Shown here piece by piece: positions 17,456 through 25,111 of a DNA stretch of 64,000 nucleotides. The notes under the pieces were generated by a model. That model saw nothing but the letters and a program-made list of their open reading frames with translations. It did no database searches and was not told the DNA's origin. This DNA is from Acidobacteriota bacterium (GTDB lineage: Bacteria; Acidobacteriota; Vicinamibacteria; Vicinamibacterales; UBA2999). Numbering within the stretch: position 1 is the first letter of the stretch; every line of letters starts with the position of its first letter. The DNA lies in NCBI GenBank assembly GCA_020851565.1, contig JADZCN010000121.1, positions 33,938-97,937 on the forward strand. Reading direction: 5' to 3'. Position numbers and translations under genes: made by a program.

Positions 17456-18693
17456 GCGCACGCGACGTGATCGGGCACCTGAGAGAACTGGCCGCCCGCA
17501 CCAGCGACGCCAGCGGCGCCCAGCGCGTGGCCTGGGGTCCCGTCTGGCGCGAGGCGCGCGCGTGGCTCGACGGCAAGGCGGCCGAGCTCGGCCTACCGCC
17601 TGAAACGGACCTCGCGGGCAACAAGTGGATCACGCTGCCGGGGGCGTCGTCCAAGACCGTCATCATCGGCGGGCACCTCGACTCGGTGCCGAACGGCGGC
17701 TGGCTGGACGGCCCGCTCGGCGTGCTCGCCGGGCTCGAGGCACTGCGCCAGTACCGGGACAAGCCGCGGCCGGTCACACTGGCCGTCGTGGACTTCGCGG
17801 ACGAAGAGGGCGCACGCTTCTCGCGGAGCCTCCTCGGATCGTCAGGCGCGAGCGGCAGCCTCGTGCCCGACACCGCACGACACCTGGTGGACAGGCAGGG
17901 TGTGAGACTCGTGGACGCGCTCGCGGAGAACGGCGTCGATCTGGACCGGATGCCCGAGGCGCGCACGGCGCTGGTCGCGCGGAACCCGCGTGCGTACCTC
18001 GAGCTGCACATCGAACAGGGCCCGGTCCTCGAGTCCATGGGCAAGCCGACGGGCGTGGTGATCGGCGCGTACGGCGTAGAGCGTCATGTGCTCCGGTTCA
18101 CCGGGCAGGCCGCGCACTCCGGGTCCACGCCAATCGCGATGCGCCACGACGCGTTTCTCGCCGCAGCCGAGGCCTCGCTTGCCTTCCGCGAGATCGCCCG
18201 CCGGCATTCGACACCGGAGGCCGGCATGGTGTGCACCGTCGGCCAGGTCGCCGTCCAGCCCGGCATCGTCACCGCGGTGCCCGGCGTGTGCGAGATCTCG
18301 CTGGATCAACGGGCCATCGCGCCCGATATCCTCGCCCGCGCGCTCGCGGATGCGCGCGACGCCGCGGACCAGGCCGCGCGGAACAACGGTGTGACCGTCG
18401 AGTGGCGCCACGTGTGGCGCATCGAGCCAAGCCGCTTCGACGCGCGGCTCATCGAGCTCGGCGCGGAAGCCGCGCGGGAGGTCACCGGTCACGCGCCGAG
18501 GCTGCCGTCCGGGCCGCTGCACGACGCCGTGGAGATGAACCGGCTGATGCCCGCGGTGATGATGTTCGCCTGCTCCTCGCGGGGGCTGTCACACTGCAAG
18601 GAGGAAGACACGCCGGAGCCGCACCTCGAGAAGACCATCGAGGCCTTCCTGCGGCTGGTGGACAAGGCCGTGGCGCTGATCGCGGCCGAGTGA
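17452..18693 (+). CDS. M20-family amidohydrolase (carbamoylase/allantoate type)
   Basis: The protein has 413 residues. It contains GGHLDSVPNGGWLDGPLG with metal-ligand His and Asp, DFADEEGARF with the catalytic Glu pair, the ELHIEQGPVLE segment and the lid-domain motif GQAAHSGSTP. These features place it with N-carbamoyl-L-amino-acid hydrolases, beta-ureidopropionases and allantoate amidohydrolases, which split N-carbamoyl or ureido bonds using a two-metal centre. The substrate cannot be chosen from sequence. The ATG overlaps the stop of the MetF-like gene by 4 bases. Confidence 0.85.
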   Translation: MSARDVIGHLRELAARTSDASGAQRVAWGPVWREARAWLDGKAAELGLPPETDLAGNKWITLPGASSKTVIIGGHLDSVPNGGWLDGPLGVLAGLEALRQYRDKPRPVTLAVVDFADEEGARFSRSLLGSSGASGSLVPDTARHLVDRQGVRLVDALAENGVDLDRMPEARTALVARNPRAYLELHIEQGPVLESMGKPTGVVIGAYGVERHVLRFTGQAAHSGSTPIAMRHDAFLAAAEASLAFREIARRHSTPEAGMVCTVGQVAVQPGIVTAVPGVCEISLDQRAIAPDILARALADARDAADQAARNNGVTVEWRHVWRIEPSRFDARLIELGAEAAREVTGHAPRLPSGPLHDAVEMNRLMPAVMMFACSSRGLSHCKEEDTPEPHLEKTIEAFLRLVDKAVALIAAE

Positions 18694-18828
18694 GGTCCCC
18701 GCACGCGCTCCGCATCGGCGTCCGCAACGCCGCGATCCCGCCCCACCCGCAGCGTGAGGAATCGGGACGCGTCGGCTGCCAGGGCCTTTGCCATGGGCAG
18801 CCGGGTGATCGTCATGGTCCCGCAACTT

Positions 18829-18834
18829 TATAAT
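18829..18834 (+). promoter_or_regulatory. Consensus -10 box TATAAT of a small leaderless gene
   Basis: A perfect TATAAT ends 6 bases before the GTG at 18841, so transcription would begin at or next to the start codon. No matching -35 box stands out. Confidence 0.55.
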
Positions 18835-18840
18835 GAGCGG

Positions 18841-19041
18841 GTGACAGAGGATCCGGGTTCCCGGCTCGAAGCGTTGCGCGCGGCGTGCATCGAGGCCGCC
18901 CTCCAGGCATACGAGGACGCGGGCGTCCAGGGCCTCTGCGCCGAGGGACGCCGGGAGGCCGCACTGGCCGCCATCCGCCGCCTGGAGGCGCAGCAGGCGA
19001 GCGCCACCGGTCATCCGCCGAACGTCCCAGGCCGCCGCTAG
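18841..19041 (+). CDS. Small conserved-looking protein of unknown function
   Basis: The predicted 66-residue protein starts at GTG 18841. It contains a helical core LRAACIEAALQAYEDAGVQGLCAEGRREAA (given here as key stretches AACIEAAL, AYEDAGVQGLC and EGRREAA) and a polar tail. Short proteins of this style occur in Acidobacteriota from memory, but no function is known to me. An in-frame extension to 18754 exists, but the TATAAT box at 18829 would then lie inside the gene. Its stop overlaps the end of the convergent PrsW-like gene by 4 bases. Confidence 0.55.
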   Translation: MTEDPGSRLEALRAACIEAALQAYEDAGVQGLCAEGRREAALAAIRRLEAQQASATGHPPNVPGRR

Positions 19042-20078
19042 CGCACGCTCCCCGCCTGAGGACCGGAGCCCTTCCTGCGCCCCGTCGTCAGCAGGAACCG
19101 ATGCCAGTCGTCCCGGTGGCTCGTCACCTGCAGCGGCTTCAGGGCCAGGAGCCCCGTGGGCCCGATCGCCGCCTCCAGGTACGCGAGCTCCGCCAGCGCC
19201 ACGGGGAGGTCCTCGTCCGCCGGAACGTCGAGGCCGGCCTCCCGCGCCATGAGCATGGCCTTGGCCTGTACCGAGAGCTCGAGCTGAAGCCGCAGCAGGC
19301 AGATCATGTTCAGCACGACGGGGCCGCTGAACTGCTCGCGGAGCCGCCGGAGGTACTGCCCGAAGCGCGTGTAGCCGAACGCGTCCGACGCCACGAGCTG
19401 GAGCAGCTCGACGTCGATGTCGAGGCCGGCCACCACCCAATCGCGCGTAGCCGCCTCGCTGCGCTGGAACACCAGGAGCACGAGCAGGGGCAGCGCGATC
19501 AGCAGCAGCAGGGTCATCGCCAATGGCGGGAGCGGCAGGTGATTGAACACCGAGTGGATCGCCACGGCGGAGGCGAGCCCCGGCGCGGCCGCGAGCAGCA
19601 CGCGATCGGGGTGCCGGTCCGCGAGCGCCCTCGTCACGATCGCGAAGATCGTCGTCGTGGCGCCGTGCAGCATGGCGGTGCCGAGGCCACGAACCAGCCA
19701 CAGCAGCAGCGGCGCGTCGCCGAATGCCTGGAGATACCCGACGTTCTCGACGAGCGCGAAGCCTGCGCCCACCGCGAAACCCTGCACCGCCGCGTCCACG
19801 AGGAACGCCACCCGCCGGCGGGCGATGAGCAGCACCAGGAACGCCGCCTTCAGCGTTTCCTCGGTGATGGGCGCCACGTACCGGCTGAACGCGGCCGGGG
19901 AGAAACCCAGCGCCGGCTCCAGCCACTCGTGGAGCTCGGCGCACGCCAGGGCCGTCGCTGACCCGACGGCGAGCGCGGTGAGCACGGCGCTTCGGTGCAC
20001 GAGCTTGAAGCTGTCCATCAGCTGCAGCGCGACGACGAACAGCAGGACCGGCACGAAGGCGAGCGCGATGGTGACCAC
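19038..20078 (-). CDS. PrsW-family intramembrane metalloprotease
   Basis: The 346-residue protein has about eight hydrophobic segments in its first 205 residues and a soluble C-terminal part. PrsW motifs are present: EETLK at 73-77, FALVEN at 107-112, a histidine near 138 and HSVFNH at 175-180. In Bacillus subtilis, PrsW makes the first cut in the anti-sigma factor RsiW. Here the gene starts (GTG) 4 bases after the stop of the large surface protein gene and lies in line with an ECF sigma/anti-sigma pair. The roughly 140-residue C-terminal tail is longer than in minimal PrsW proteins and is unidentified. Confidence 0.85.
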   Translation of the reverse strand: MVTIALAFVPVLLFVVALQLMDSFKLVHRSAVLTALAVGSATALACAELHEWLEPALGFSPAAFSRYVAPITEETLKAAFLVLLIARRRVAFLVDAAVQGFAVGAGFALVENVGYLQAFGDAPLLLWLVRGLGTAMLHGATTTIFAIVTRALADRHPDRVLLAAAPGLASAVAIHSVFNHLPLPPLAMTLLLLIALPLLVLLVFQRSEAATRDWVVAGLDIDVELLQLVASDAFGYTRFGQYLRRLREQFSGPVVLNMICLLRLQLELSVQAKAMLMAREAGLDVPADEDLPVALAELAYLEAAIGPTGLLALKPLQVTSHRDDWHRFLLTTGRRKGSGPQAGSVR

Positions 20079-20082
20079 GGCT

Positions 20083-23022
20083 TCAGCGCAGGATCTTGAG
20101 TGAGATCATGCCCTCGCCCCTGGGGCGCGACCCGGATTCCACCGCCATCCCGGCGCCCGCCGACAGGGTGAGGTCCAGCGCGGATAGAAGGCTGATGCGC
20201 AGGTCGAGCTGGGCGCCGGCGCTGGCGAGACGACGGCGCGCGGTGCCCGAGTCGAGGTTCGTCGCCAGGGCCGTGGCGAAGACGGCGGGTCGCAGCCACG
20301 TCGCGTGAAACCCGGGCGTGCCGAGGCGGCGGAAGCGCCACGGCGGCAGGTTCCACTCCGCGGTCATCTTGACGAAGTTGCGCCCGGCGATCTCGTTGAG
20401 CCCGGCCCCGGGCAGCGCATAGTACTCGCGGTACCGCTTCTCGTTCCGCACGTCCACGTAGTTGTTGCCGAAGCCGCCGAAGAAGAAGTTCGCGAACGGG
20501 TTGCCGCGGCTCGCCGGTGAAAGGCCAGCGGCGGAACGGAACCAGACGGACGAATGCCCGAGCGGCAGGGCCAGGCCGCGATCGTAGGTCGCCAGGATCT
20601 TCGGCACGAACGCGCCGTCGGCCGCCTGCCCCTCGAGCTCAGCCGACCACCGCGACCCCGTCTCGTCGTCCACGGCGCCGAGCGAGTTGCGCACGTCGGC
20701 GAACGTCAGGGCGCCACTGAAGGTGTACAGCCGATCCACGTCCACCGGCACGTTCTGGAAATCGGGCAGGCGGTCGAGGTTCCCTGCGACGCTGGCGCTG
20801 ACGTCGAGGTCGAGCCGCCGCGGCTCGTCGAAGAGGATGTTGGTTCTCCGCCCAAGCAGGAACTCGTACCCCTTCCGGCCCAGCTTCGTCGGGCCGAACA
20901 GGTCGTAGAAATCCGCGCGGTTCAGCGACGCGCGGGCGCGCCAGTCGAAGCGATCGTACTGTGCATCCAGGTGAATCCGCTCGCTGGACGGGAGCCCGCT
21001 GGCCGGCGCGTACGTGGCGATAAGGGCCAGGCGGTTGAACTGCAGCGGATCCGACAGGTTGAGCCGCAGCCCGACCGCGGCCGTGCTCTTGTAGCCTTGC
21101 ACCACCGGGTAGAAGGACTCGCGCCGAAGCCCTCCGGCGAGCCGGTACGTCCCCTTTCGTTGCGGCATCGTATCGAAGGGAATGCGCATCGGCGACCCGA
21201 TGTTCCAGCGCGTCACCTCCGGGTGCTCCGCGGCCAGGCGTTCGGCCGCGAACGTGATGGCGCTCACGTCCTCGAGCGGCACCGCGCGAATCCGCGCCGG
21301 CACGAACCCCTCGCCCGTGTAGCGGAACACGATGAGCTCGTCGCCGCCCAGTGGGATGGGCCGGAAGAACCCCGTGTCGGCGTTGCTGACCGCTTCGAGC
21401 GACTTCGTCGCGATCTCGTAGCGGAAGATGTTCGACACGCCCGTGTAGTACGAGCTGCCATACAGGTAGCGCCCGTCGGGCGAGAAGACGAAGTGGTTCG
21501 GCACCGCCGTGCCGAAGTCGAACTCCGCCACCGGCGTCAGGTCGCCCCGGAGCACCGATTCCACCGACAGCACGCGCACGCGCTGTTTGCCGGTGATGTC
21601 CCCGAAGGACGCCGCCAGCTGCGCCCCGTCCGGAGAGACGTCGAGGTCGTAGACGACCGTTCCGTAGGGGAAGGTCTGCACCTGGTTCCAGGTCGTGTAG
21701 GGCGCGGGGATGCGTACGATCGTGTTCAGGCCGTCGCGCTGCCGGATGCCCCAGATCGACCGGTCAGCACGGTTGAAGGCCAGGTCTCCGATGCGCGCGT
21801 CCTTCTGCAGGAGGGTGACACGCCGGCTGACCGGGTCCAGCGAGACGAGGTCCCGCCAGCTGCCGTTGTCGGCCGTGTAGAAGAGCATCCCCGTGTCCGG
21901 ATCGCGCGCGAGCGACGTCACCGTGAACACCGTCGGCCCCTTCACGGTCGCCAGGCGCGCCACGTCTCCCGTCACGGCGGAAATGGCCCCGACGTGCGAC
22001 ACGGCGCCGGGGTAGTTGACCGCTGCGTAGAGCGTGCTCGAACGCTCGTCGTAGTACGCGCGGGACACCGAGCCCAGTGAACGCCTGGTGAGGTCGGTCG
22101 CCTCCGTCACGGGGTGTGTCCGGATGGCCTCCAGGTTCTGCCGCTGGAAGACGGCCTCGTCCGCGACCCATCGTGCCCAGGCGTCCTCGATGCTGGTGCC
22201 GAACACCGCGCGGAACTGCGAGGAGTAGTACGCATGGCTGCCCTCGCGCCGCCCGATCCATTCCACCAGCTTCCCGGGCCCGTACGTGCGCGCCAGCCAC
22301 ACCATGAACCGCGTCCCATAGAGGTACGAGTTGATCTGCAGCTGGAAGTCGATCTTCGTGCCTTCCGACACCAGGCCGAGCGGGTCGTACATCGGCGTCC
22401 CGTCCTTCACCATCGAACGGAACACCATCTCGTCGTAACCGCTCTGCGCGCGCCCGAGCCCGCCCGCCATCCAGGTATCGAAGAAGGTGGCGGAGCCCTC
22501 GTGGTACCACCGAGGCGCCGCCACCCGCGGCGTCGTGAGGAAGAAGTAGAGGATCGACTCCGGCTGCGCGGGAACGGGCGTCACCTTGCCACCGAAGAGC
22601 CGCCGCCACGCCTTGTCACGCCTCGTCGCCTGATCCATGGCCACCACGTGCAGCAGCTCGTGGTTCATGATGATGTTCATCCGGTCGTTGCCGGCGATGG
22701 TCTCGAAGGCGAAGTTGAGCGGGGCGATCTGCACCGTCAGCAGGTCACGCGGGACCGAAGTCGCCGAGGCGTTGCCCGAGTCCTCGAGATCGAGCATCAG
22801 GACGGTGATCTCCTCGGAGGGCTCGAACCCGAAGAGCTTCTTGTGGAAGTCGAAGGCGTTCAGGAACGTGCGCGCCGCGTGCGGCACGAGGTAGTCCTGC
22901 GTGCCCGGCAGGTAGACGAACGTCACGCCTTCCGTTTCGGTCGTGGCGAGCTGCGCAGCCGCGGGACGAGCACCGGCCAGCATCACGACGATGAGCAGCA
23001 ACCACGACGACGAGCGAAGCAT
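20083..23022 (-). CDS. Surface protein: HExxH peptidase domain, beta-propeller, beta-barrel
   Basis: The 979-residue protein has a signal peptide (about residues 1-23). Next comes a gluzincin-like peptidase domain of the MA type with HELLH at 121-125 and a downstream glutamate in WYHEGSATF (about E175). A TolB-like beta-propeller follows (about 340-640, blades with SPDG and LDVSPDGAQL). The C-terminal third is rich in alternating aromatic/polar strands and ends IXLKILR-like, as expected for an outer-membrane beta-barrel. ATG 23022 directly precedes the signal peptide; a longer frame to 23076 adds an unsupported N-terminus. It is followed by the prsW-like gene and preceded by a terminator-like hairpin. 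The protein could sense or cleave something at the surface; this is inference. Confidence 0.82.
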   Translation of the reverse strand: MLRSSSWLLLIVVMLAGARPAAAQLATTETEGVTFVYLPGTQDYLVPHAARTFLNAFDFHKKLFGFEPSEEITVLMLDLEDSGNASATSVPRDLLTVQIAPLNFAFETIAGNDRMNIIMNHELLHVVAMDQATRRDKAWRRLFGGKVTPVPAQPESILYFFLTTPRVAAPRWYHEGSATFFDTWMAGGLGRAQSGYDEMVFRSMVKDGTPMYDPLGLVSEGTKIDFQLQINSYLYGTRFMVWLARTYGPGKLVEWIGRREGSHAYYSSQFRAVFGTSIEDAWARWVADEAVFQRQNLEAIRTHPVTEATDLTRRSLGSVSRAYYDERSSTLYAAVNYPGAVSHVGAISAVTGDVARLATVKGPTVFTVTSLARDPDTGMLFYTADNGSWRDLVSLDPVSRRVTLLQKDARIGDLAFNRADRSIWGIRQRDGLNTIVRIPAPYTTWNQVQTFPYGTVVYDLDVSPDGAQLAASFGDITGKQRVRVLSVESVLRGDLTPVAEFDFGTAVPNHFVFSPDGRYLYGSSYYTGVSNIFRYEIATKSLEAVSNADTGFFRPIPLGGDELIVFRYTGEGFVPARIRAVPLEDVSAITFAAERLAAEHPEVTRWNIGSPMRIPFDTMPQRKGTYRLAGGLRRESFYPVVQGYKSTAAVGLRLNLSDPLQFNRLALIATYAPASGLPSSERIHLDAQYDRFDWRARASLNRADFYDLFGPTKLGRKGYEFLLGRRTNILFDEPRRLDLDVSASVAGNLDRLPDFQNVPVDVDRLYTFSGALTFADVRNSLGAVDDETGSRWSAELEGQAADGAFVPKILATYDRGLALPLGHSSVWFRSAAGLSPASRGNPFANFFFGGFGNNYVDVRNEKRYREYYALPGAGLNEIAGRNFVKMTAEWNLPPWRFRRLGTPGFHATWLRPAVFATALATNLDSGTARRRLASAGAQLDLRISLLSALDLTLSAGAGMAVESGSRPRGEGMISLKILR

Positions 23023-23057
23023 CAGGCGCGGGGGGAATGTTATCGCACGTACGCGCG

Positions 23058-23088
23058 AAAGGCCCGCCCGCGTCACCGCGGACGGGCC
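23058..23088 (-). terminator. Rho-independent terminator-like hairpin
   Basis: Read on the minus strand, a 12-bp stem (23088-23077 with 23072-23061, one G-U pair) with a 4-base loop is followed by TTT. It sits 28 bases after the anti-sigma stop and 36 bases before the surface protein start. It would separate the sigma/anti-sigma transcript from the downstream pair or attenuate read-through. Confidence 0.65.
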
Positions 23089-23115
23089 CTCGGGCTGTTT
23101 CTGAAGGCGCGGGGC

Positions 23116-24114
23116 CTACCGGGTGCGAAGCTCCGCCGCGCGAACCGCGCTGGCGAACTCGGCCGAGCGGATCGCCTTGGCGAAGCCCGGATCGGCCAGG
23201 GCCCGCAGCATCGCCGGGGCGCGCAGCGCCTGCGCAACGCCCGGATCGGACAGCGCGCGGAGAAGGACGGGCGAGCGAAGCGCCTGCGCGAACCAGTTCG
23301 CGCGCAGCCGCGTCCGCAGGTCGGCGCTCAGCATGGCCCGCAGCATGGCCTCGTCCGCCAGGGCGTAGCGCAGCGTGTGCCGGCCGGCCAGGTAACGCGC
23401 GAAGTCCGCATTGCCGAGCATCCGCCGCAGGTCGGCCTCGGTCGCGGACCGGAGCCGCGTCCGGAGATCGGCTTGAGAGAGGCGCGTCCTCAGCTCCGCG
23501 TCGTCCAGGAACCGGCGGAGAGCCTCGTCGTCCAGGTAGGTCCGCAGCTCGTTTCGCATGAAGGCGACGATCTCGGCGTCCTGGAGGAGGCGGCGGAGCC
23601 CTCCATCGGCCTCGAGGGCCGCCAGATCGTCGGCGAAGCGGGACCGGCCGAGCTCCGCCGCGAGGTCCTGATCGCCGAGCGCCTGGGCGAGCTCGGCGTT
23701 GGCCAACAACTTCACCGCGTCCGGATCGGCCATGAGCGCCGCGAAGGTTTCGCTCTGGAGGAACTGCTGGACGGCCGGGTCGCCGATGTTGGCGTCACCC
23801 TCGGCAATCTGGGGCGCGGTGTAGCGCTTGGCCTGGCCAATCGTACCCTGGGCTCCGCCCAGGTCCGGCGGGAAGCCGGTCACCGCGAGGACTGCAAACA
23901 CCACCGCGGCGGCAGCCGCCAACCCGATCATCACCTTCTTCGACATGGGTCCTCCCTCACCGTTCACGGTCGCGCGCCGCGTGCGTGCGACATCGTCTTC
24001 CCGGCGCCTCACCTCGTCCATCACCGCCGGCCGGAATCCGGCGGGCAATGTCGGCTCGGCCCCGGTGAGCTCACCGAGGGCCGCATCGAGCCGGGCGTCG
24101 TCTTGCGTGTTCAT
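23116..24114 (-). CDS. Anti-sigma factor-like membrane protein with helical repeats
   Basis: The 332-residue protein has a short acidic N-terminus with PTLPAGFRPAVMDEV, typical of anti-sigma factor cytoplasmic regions. One transmembrane helix follows (about residues 61-79, after MSKK). The whole extracytoplasmic part (about 97-332) is made of short helical repeats of roughly 11-13 residues rich in Leu, Arg, Ala and Asp, such as LRSPVLLRALSDPG and LRAPAMLRALADPG. The start lies 3 bases after the ECF sigma stop, so the two are co-expressed. Anti-sigma function is inferred from position and topology; no zinc-binding ZAS motif was found. Confidence 0.75.
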   Translation of the reverse strand: MNTQDDARLDAALGELTGAEPTLPAGFRPAVMDEVRRREDDVARTRRATVNGEGGPMSKKVMIGLAAAAAVVFAVLAVTGFPPDLGGAQGTIGQAKRYTAPQIAEGDANIGDPAVQQFLQSETFAALMADPDAVKLLANAELAQALGDQDLAAELGRSRFADDLAALEADGGLRRLLQDAEIVAFMRNELRTYLDDEALRRFLDDAELRTRLSQADLRTRLRSATEADLRRMLGNADFARYLAGRHTLRYALADEAMLRAMLSADLRTRLRANWFAQALRSPVLLRALSDPGVAQALRAPAMLRALADPGFAKAIRSAEFASAVRAAELRTR

Positions 24115-24117
24115 CGG

Positions 24118-24660
24118 TCAACGTCCCCAACCAAAGAGCCTGGCGCCGAGTTGCTGGCGCGCCGTGTGCAACCTCGATTTCACCGTCTTCTGGGGGATGC
24201 CAAGCGCCGTCGCCATCTCGTCGTACGAGAGCTCGGCGAAATGCCTCAGCACCACTACCTCCCGGTAAGCCGGCGCCAGTTCCAGCAGCGCCGCCTGGAC
24301 CCTCCGCCGCCGTTCGCCCTGATCCAGCTCCTCGAACGGCCCTCCCTGGGCTGCAAGCTCCGGGTCCACCTCCACCTGCGGGCGCCGCGCCCGCTTCTGG
24401 TTGAGGCACTCGTTCGCCAGGATGCGGTAGATCCAGCTGAAGAACCTGAACGCCGGGTCGTACCGGTGCAGGTGCTCGAACGCCTTTACGAAGGCCGTCT
24501 GGGTGGCGTCACGGGCATCCTCGACGTTGCCGAGCATCCTGACCGCCACCCGGAAGAGCACGTGTTCGTAACGGGCGACCAGCGGCTCGAAAGCCTCCGT
24601 CTTCCCCTCCAGGCAACGCTGGACGGCAGCCGCGTCGTCCTCGTCTGCCTTCAAATACAC
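24118..24660 (-). CDS. ECF-type RNA polymerase sigma factor
   Basis: The 180-residue protein has sigma region 2 (LVARYEHVLFRVAVRMLGN, then DATQTAFVKAF and FFSWIYRILANECLN) and region 4 (LLELAPAYREVVVLRHFAELSYDEMA with the IPQKTVKSRLHTAR helix; segments quoted separately). It fits the RpoE-like ECF group. GTG 24660 was chosen because the longer frame (to 24891) would be antisense to the STAS gene and add an unrelated N-terminus. It is followed 3 bases later by the anti-sigma-like gene. It probably recognises promoters for an envelope-related regulon. Confidence 0.88.
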   Translation of the reverse strand: MYLKADEDDAAAVQRCLEGKTEAFEPLVARYEHVLFRVAVRMLGNVEDARDATQTAFVKAFEHLHRYDPAFRFFSWIYRILANECLNQKRARRPQVEVDPELAAQGGPFEELDQGERRRRVQAALLELAPAYREVVVLRHFAELSYDEMATALGIPQKTVKSRLHTARQQLGARLFGWGR

Positions 24661-24708
24661 GGGACGACCGGAAAAGTTGGTGGGACGAAGGGCATGGGAG
24701 GCGGGACG

Positions 24709-24735
24709 GTTATAGCACGGCCCCTTTGCTATAGT
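24709..24735. promoter_or_regulatory. Divergent -10 boxes of the sigma factor and STAS genes
   Basis: On the minus strand TATAAC at 24714-24709 would give the sigma factor mRNA a leader of about 40 bases. On the plus strand TATAGT at 24730-24735 ends 7 bases before the GTG of the STAS gene, so that mRNA would be leaderless. The two boxes are only 15 bases apart, so the polymerases would compete. Confidence 0.45.
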
Positions 24736-24742
24736 CCGTCCC

Positions 24743-25111
24743 GTGCCGTCGTCAGCCTCGCCGAGGCGCCGTCTGGTCTGGTCGCTCGAGATCGCCCGGC
24801 GCGATCGTCCGGACGCGCACGTCCTCGCCGCGGCCGGGCGGATTGGAACGGCCACGGCACCGGCCATGGCAGGAGCCCTGAAGGAGGCCATCGCGGCTGG
24901 ACATCGCCGGCTGCTCGTCGACTGCAGTGGCGTGGACTACATCAGCGGCGCCGGCCTGGCCGTCATCGAACAGGCCAGGGCCGAGCTCCACAGCGCGGGC
25001 GGGTCGCTGGTGCTCTGCGGCCTGCGGGAAGCCGTCCGCGTGTCGTTCGAGGTCTCGGGTGCTGGCGCCGGACTCGACTTCGCCGACGATGTGGACCAGA
25101 CTTCGCCATGA
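24743..25111 (+). CDS. STAS-domain anti-sigma factor antagonist-like protein
   Basis: The 122-residue protein has one STAS domain, the fold of SpoIIAA and RsbV. The phosphorylation-loop region reads LVDCSGVDYISGAGLAVI, with the serine in the usual place. Such proteins bind an anti-sigma kinase when unphosphorylated. Its stop overlaps the start of the next gene (ATGA). A HATPase kinase-like protein (58868) and a broken SpoIIE-type phosphatase (53204) lie elsewhere in the window and could be partners, but nothing in the sequence proves that. Confidence 0.8.
   Translation: MPSSASPRRRLVWSLEIARRDRPDAHVLAAAGRIGTATAPAMAGALKEAIAAGHRRLLVDCSGVDYISGAGLAVIEQARAELHSAGGSLVLCGLREAVRVSFEVSGAGAGLDFADDVDQTSP

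Noticed and set aside
22114..25107. Very long open frame on the plus strand upstream of the M42 peptidase.
   Set aside because: It is antisense to the surface protein, anti-sigma and sigma genes and has no recognisable domain. High GC keeps the frame open; the real gene begins at ATG 25108.
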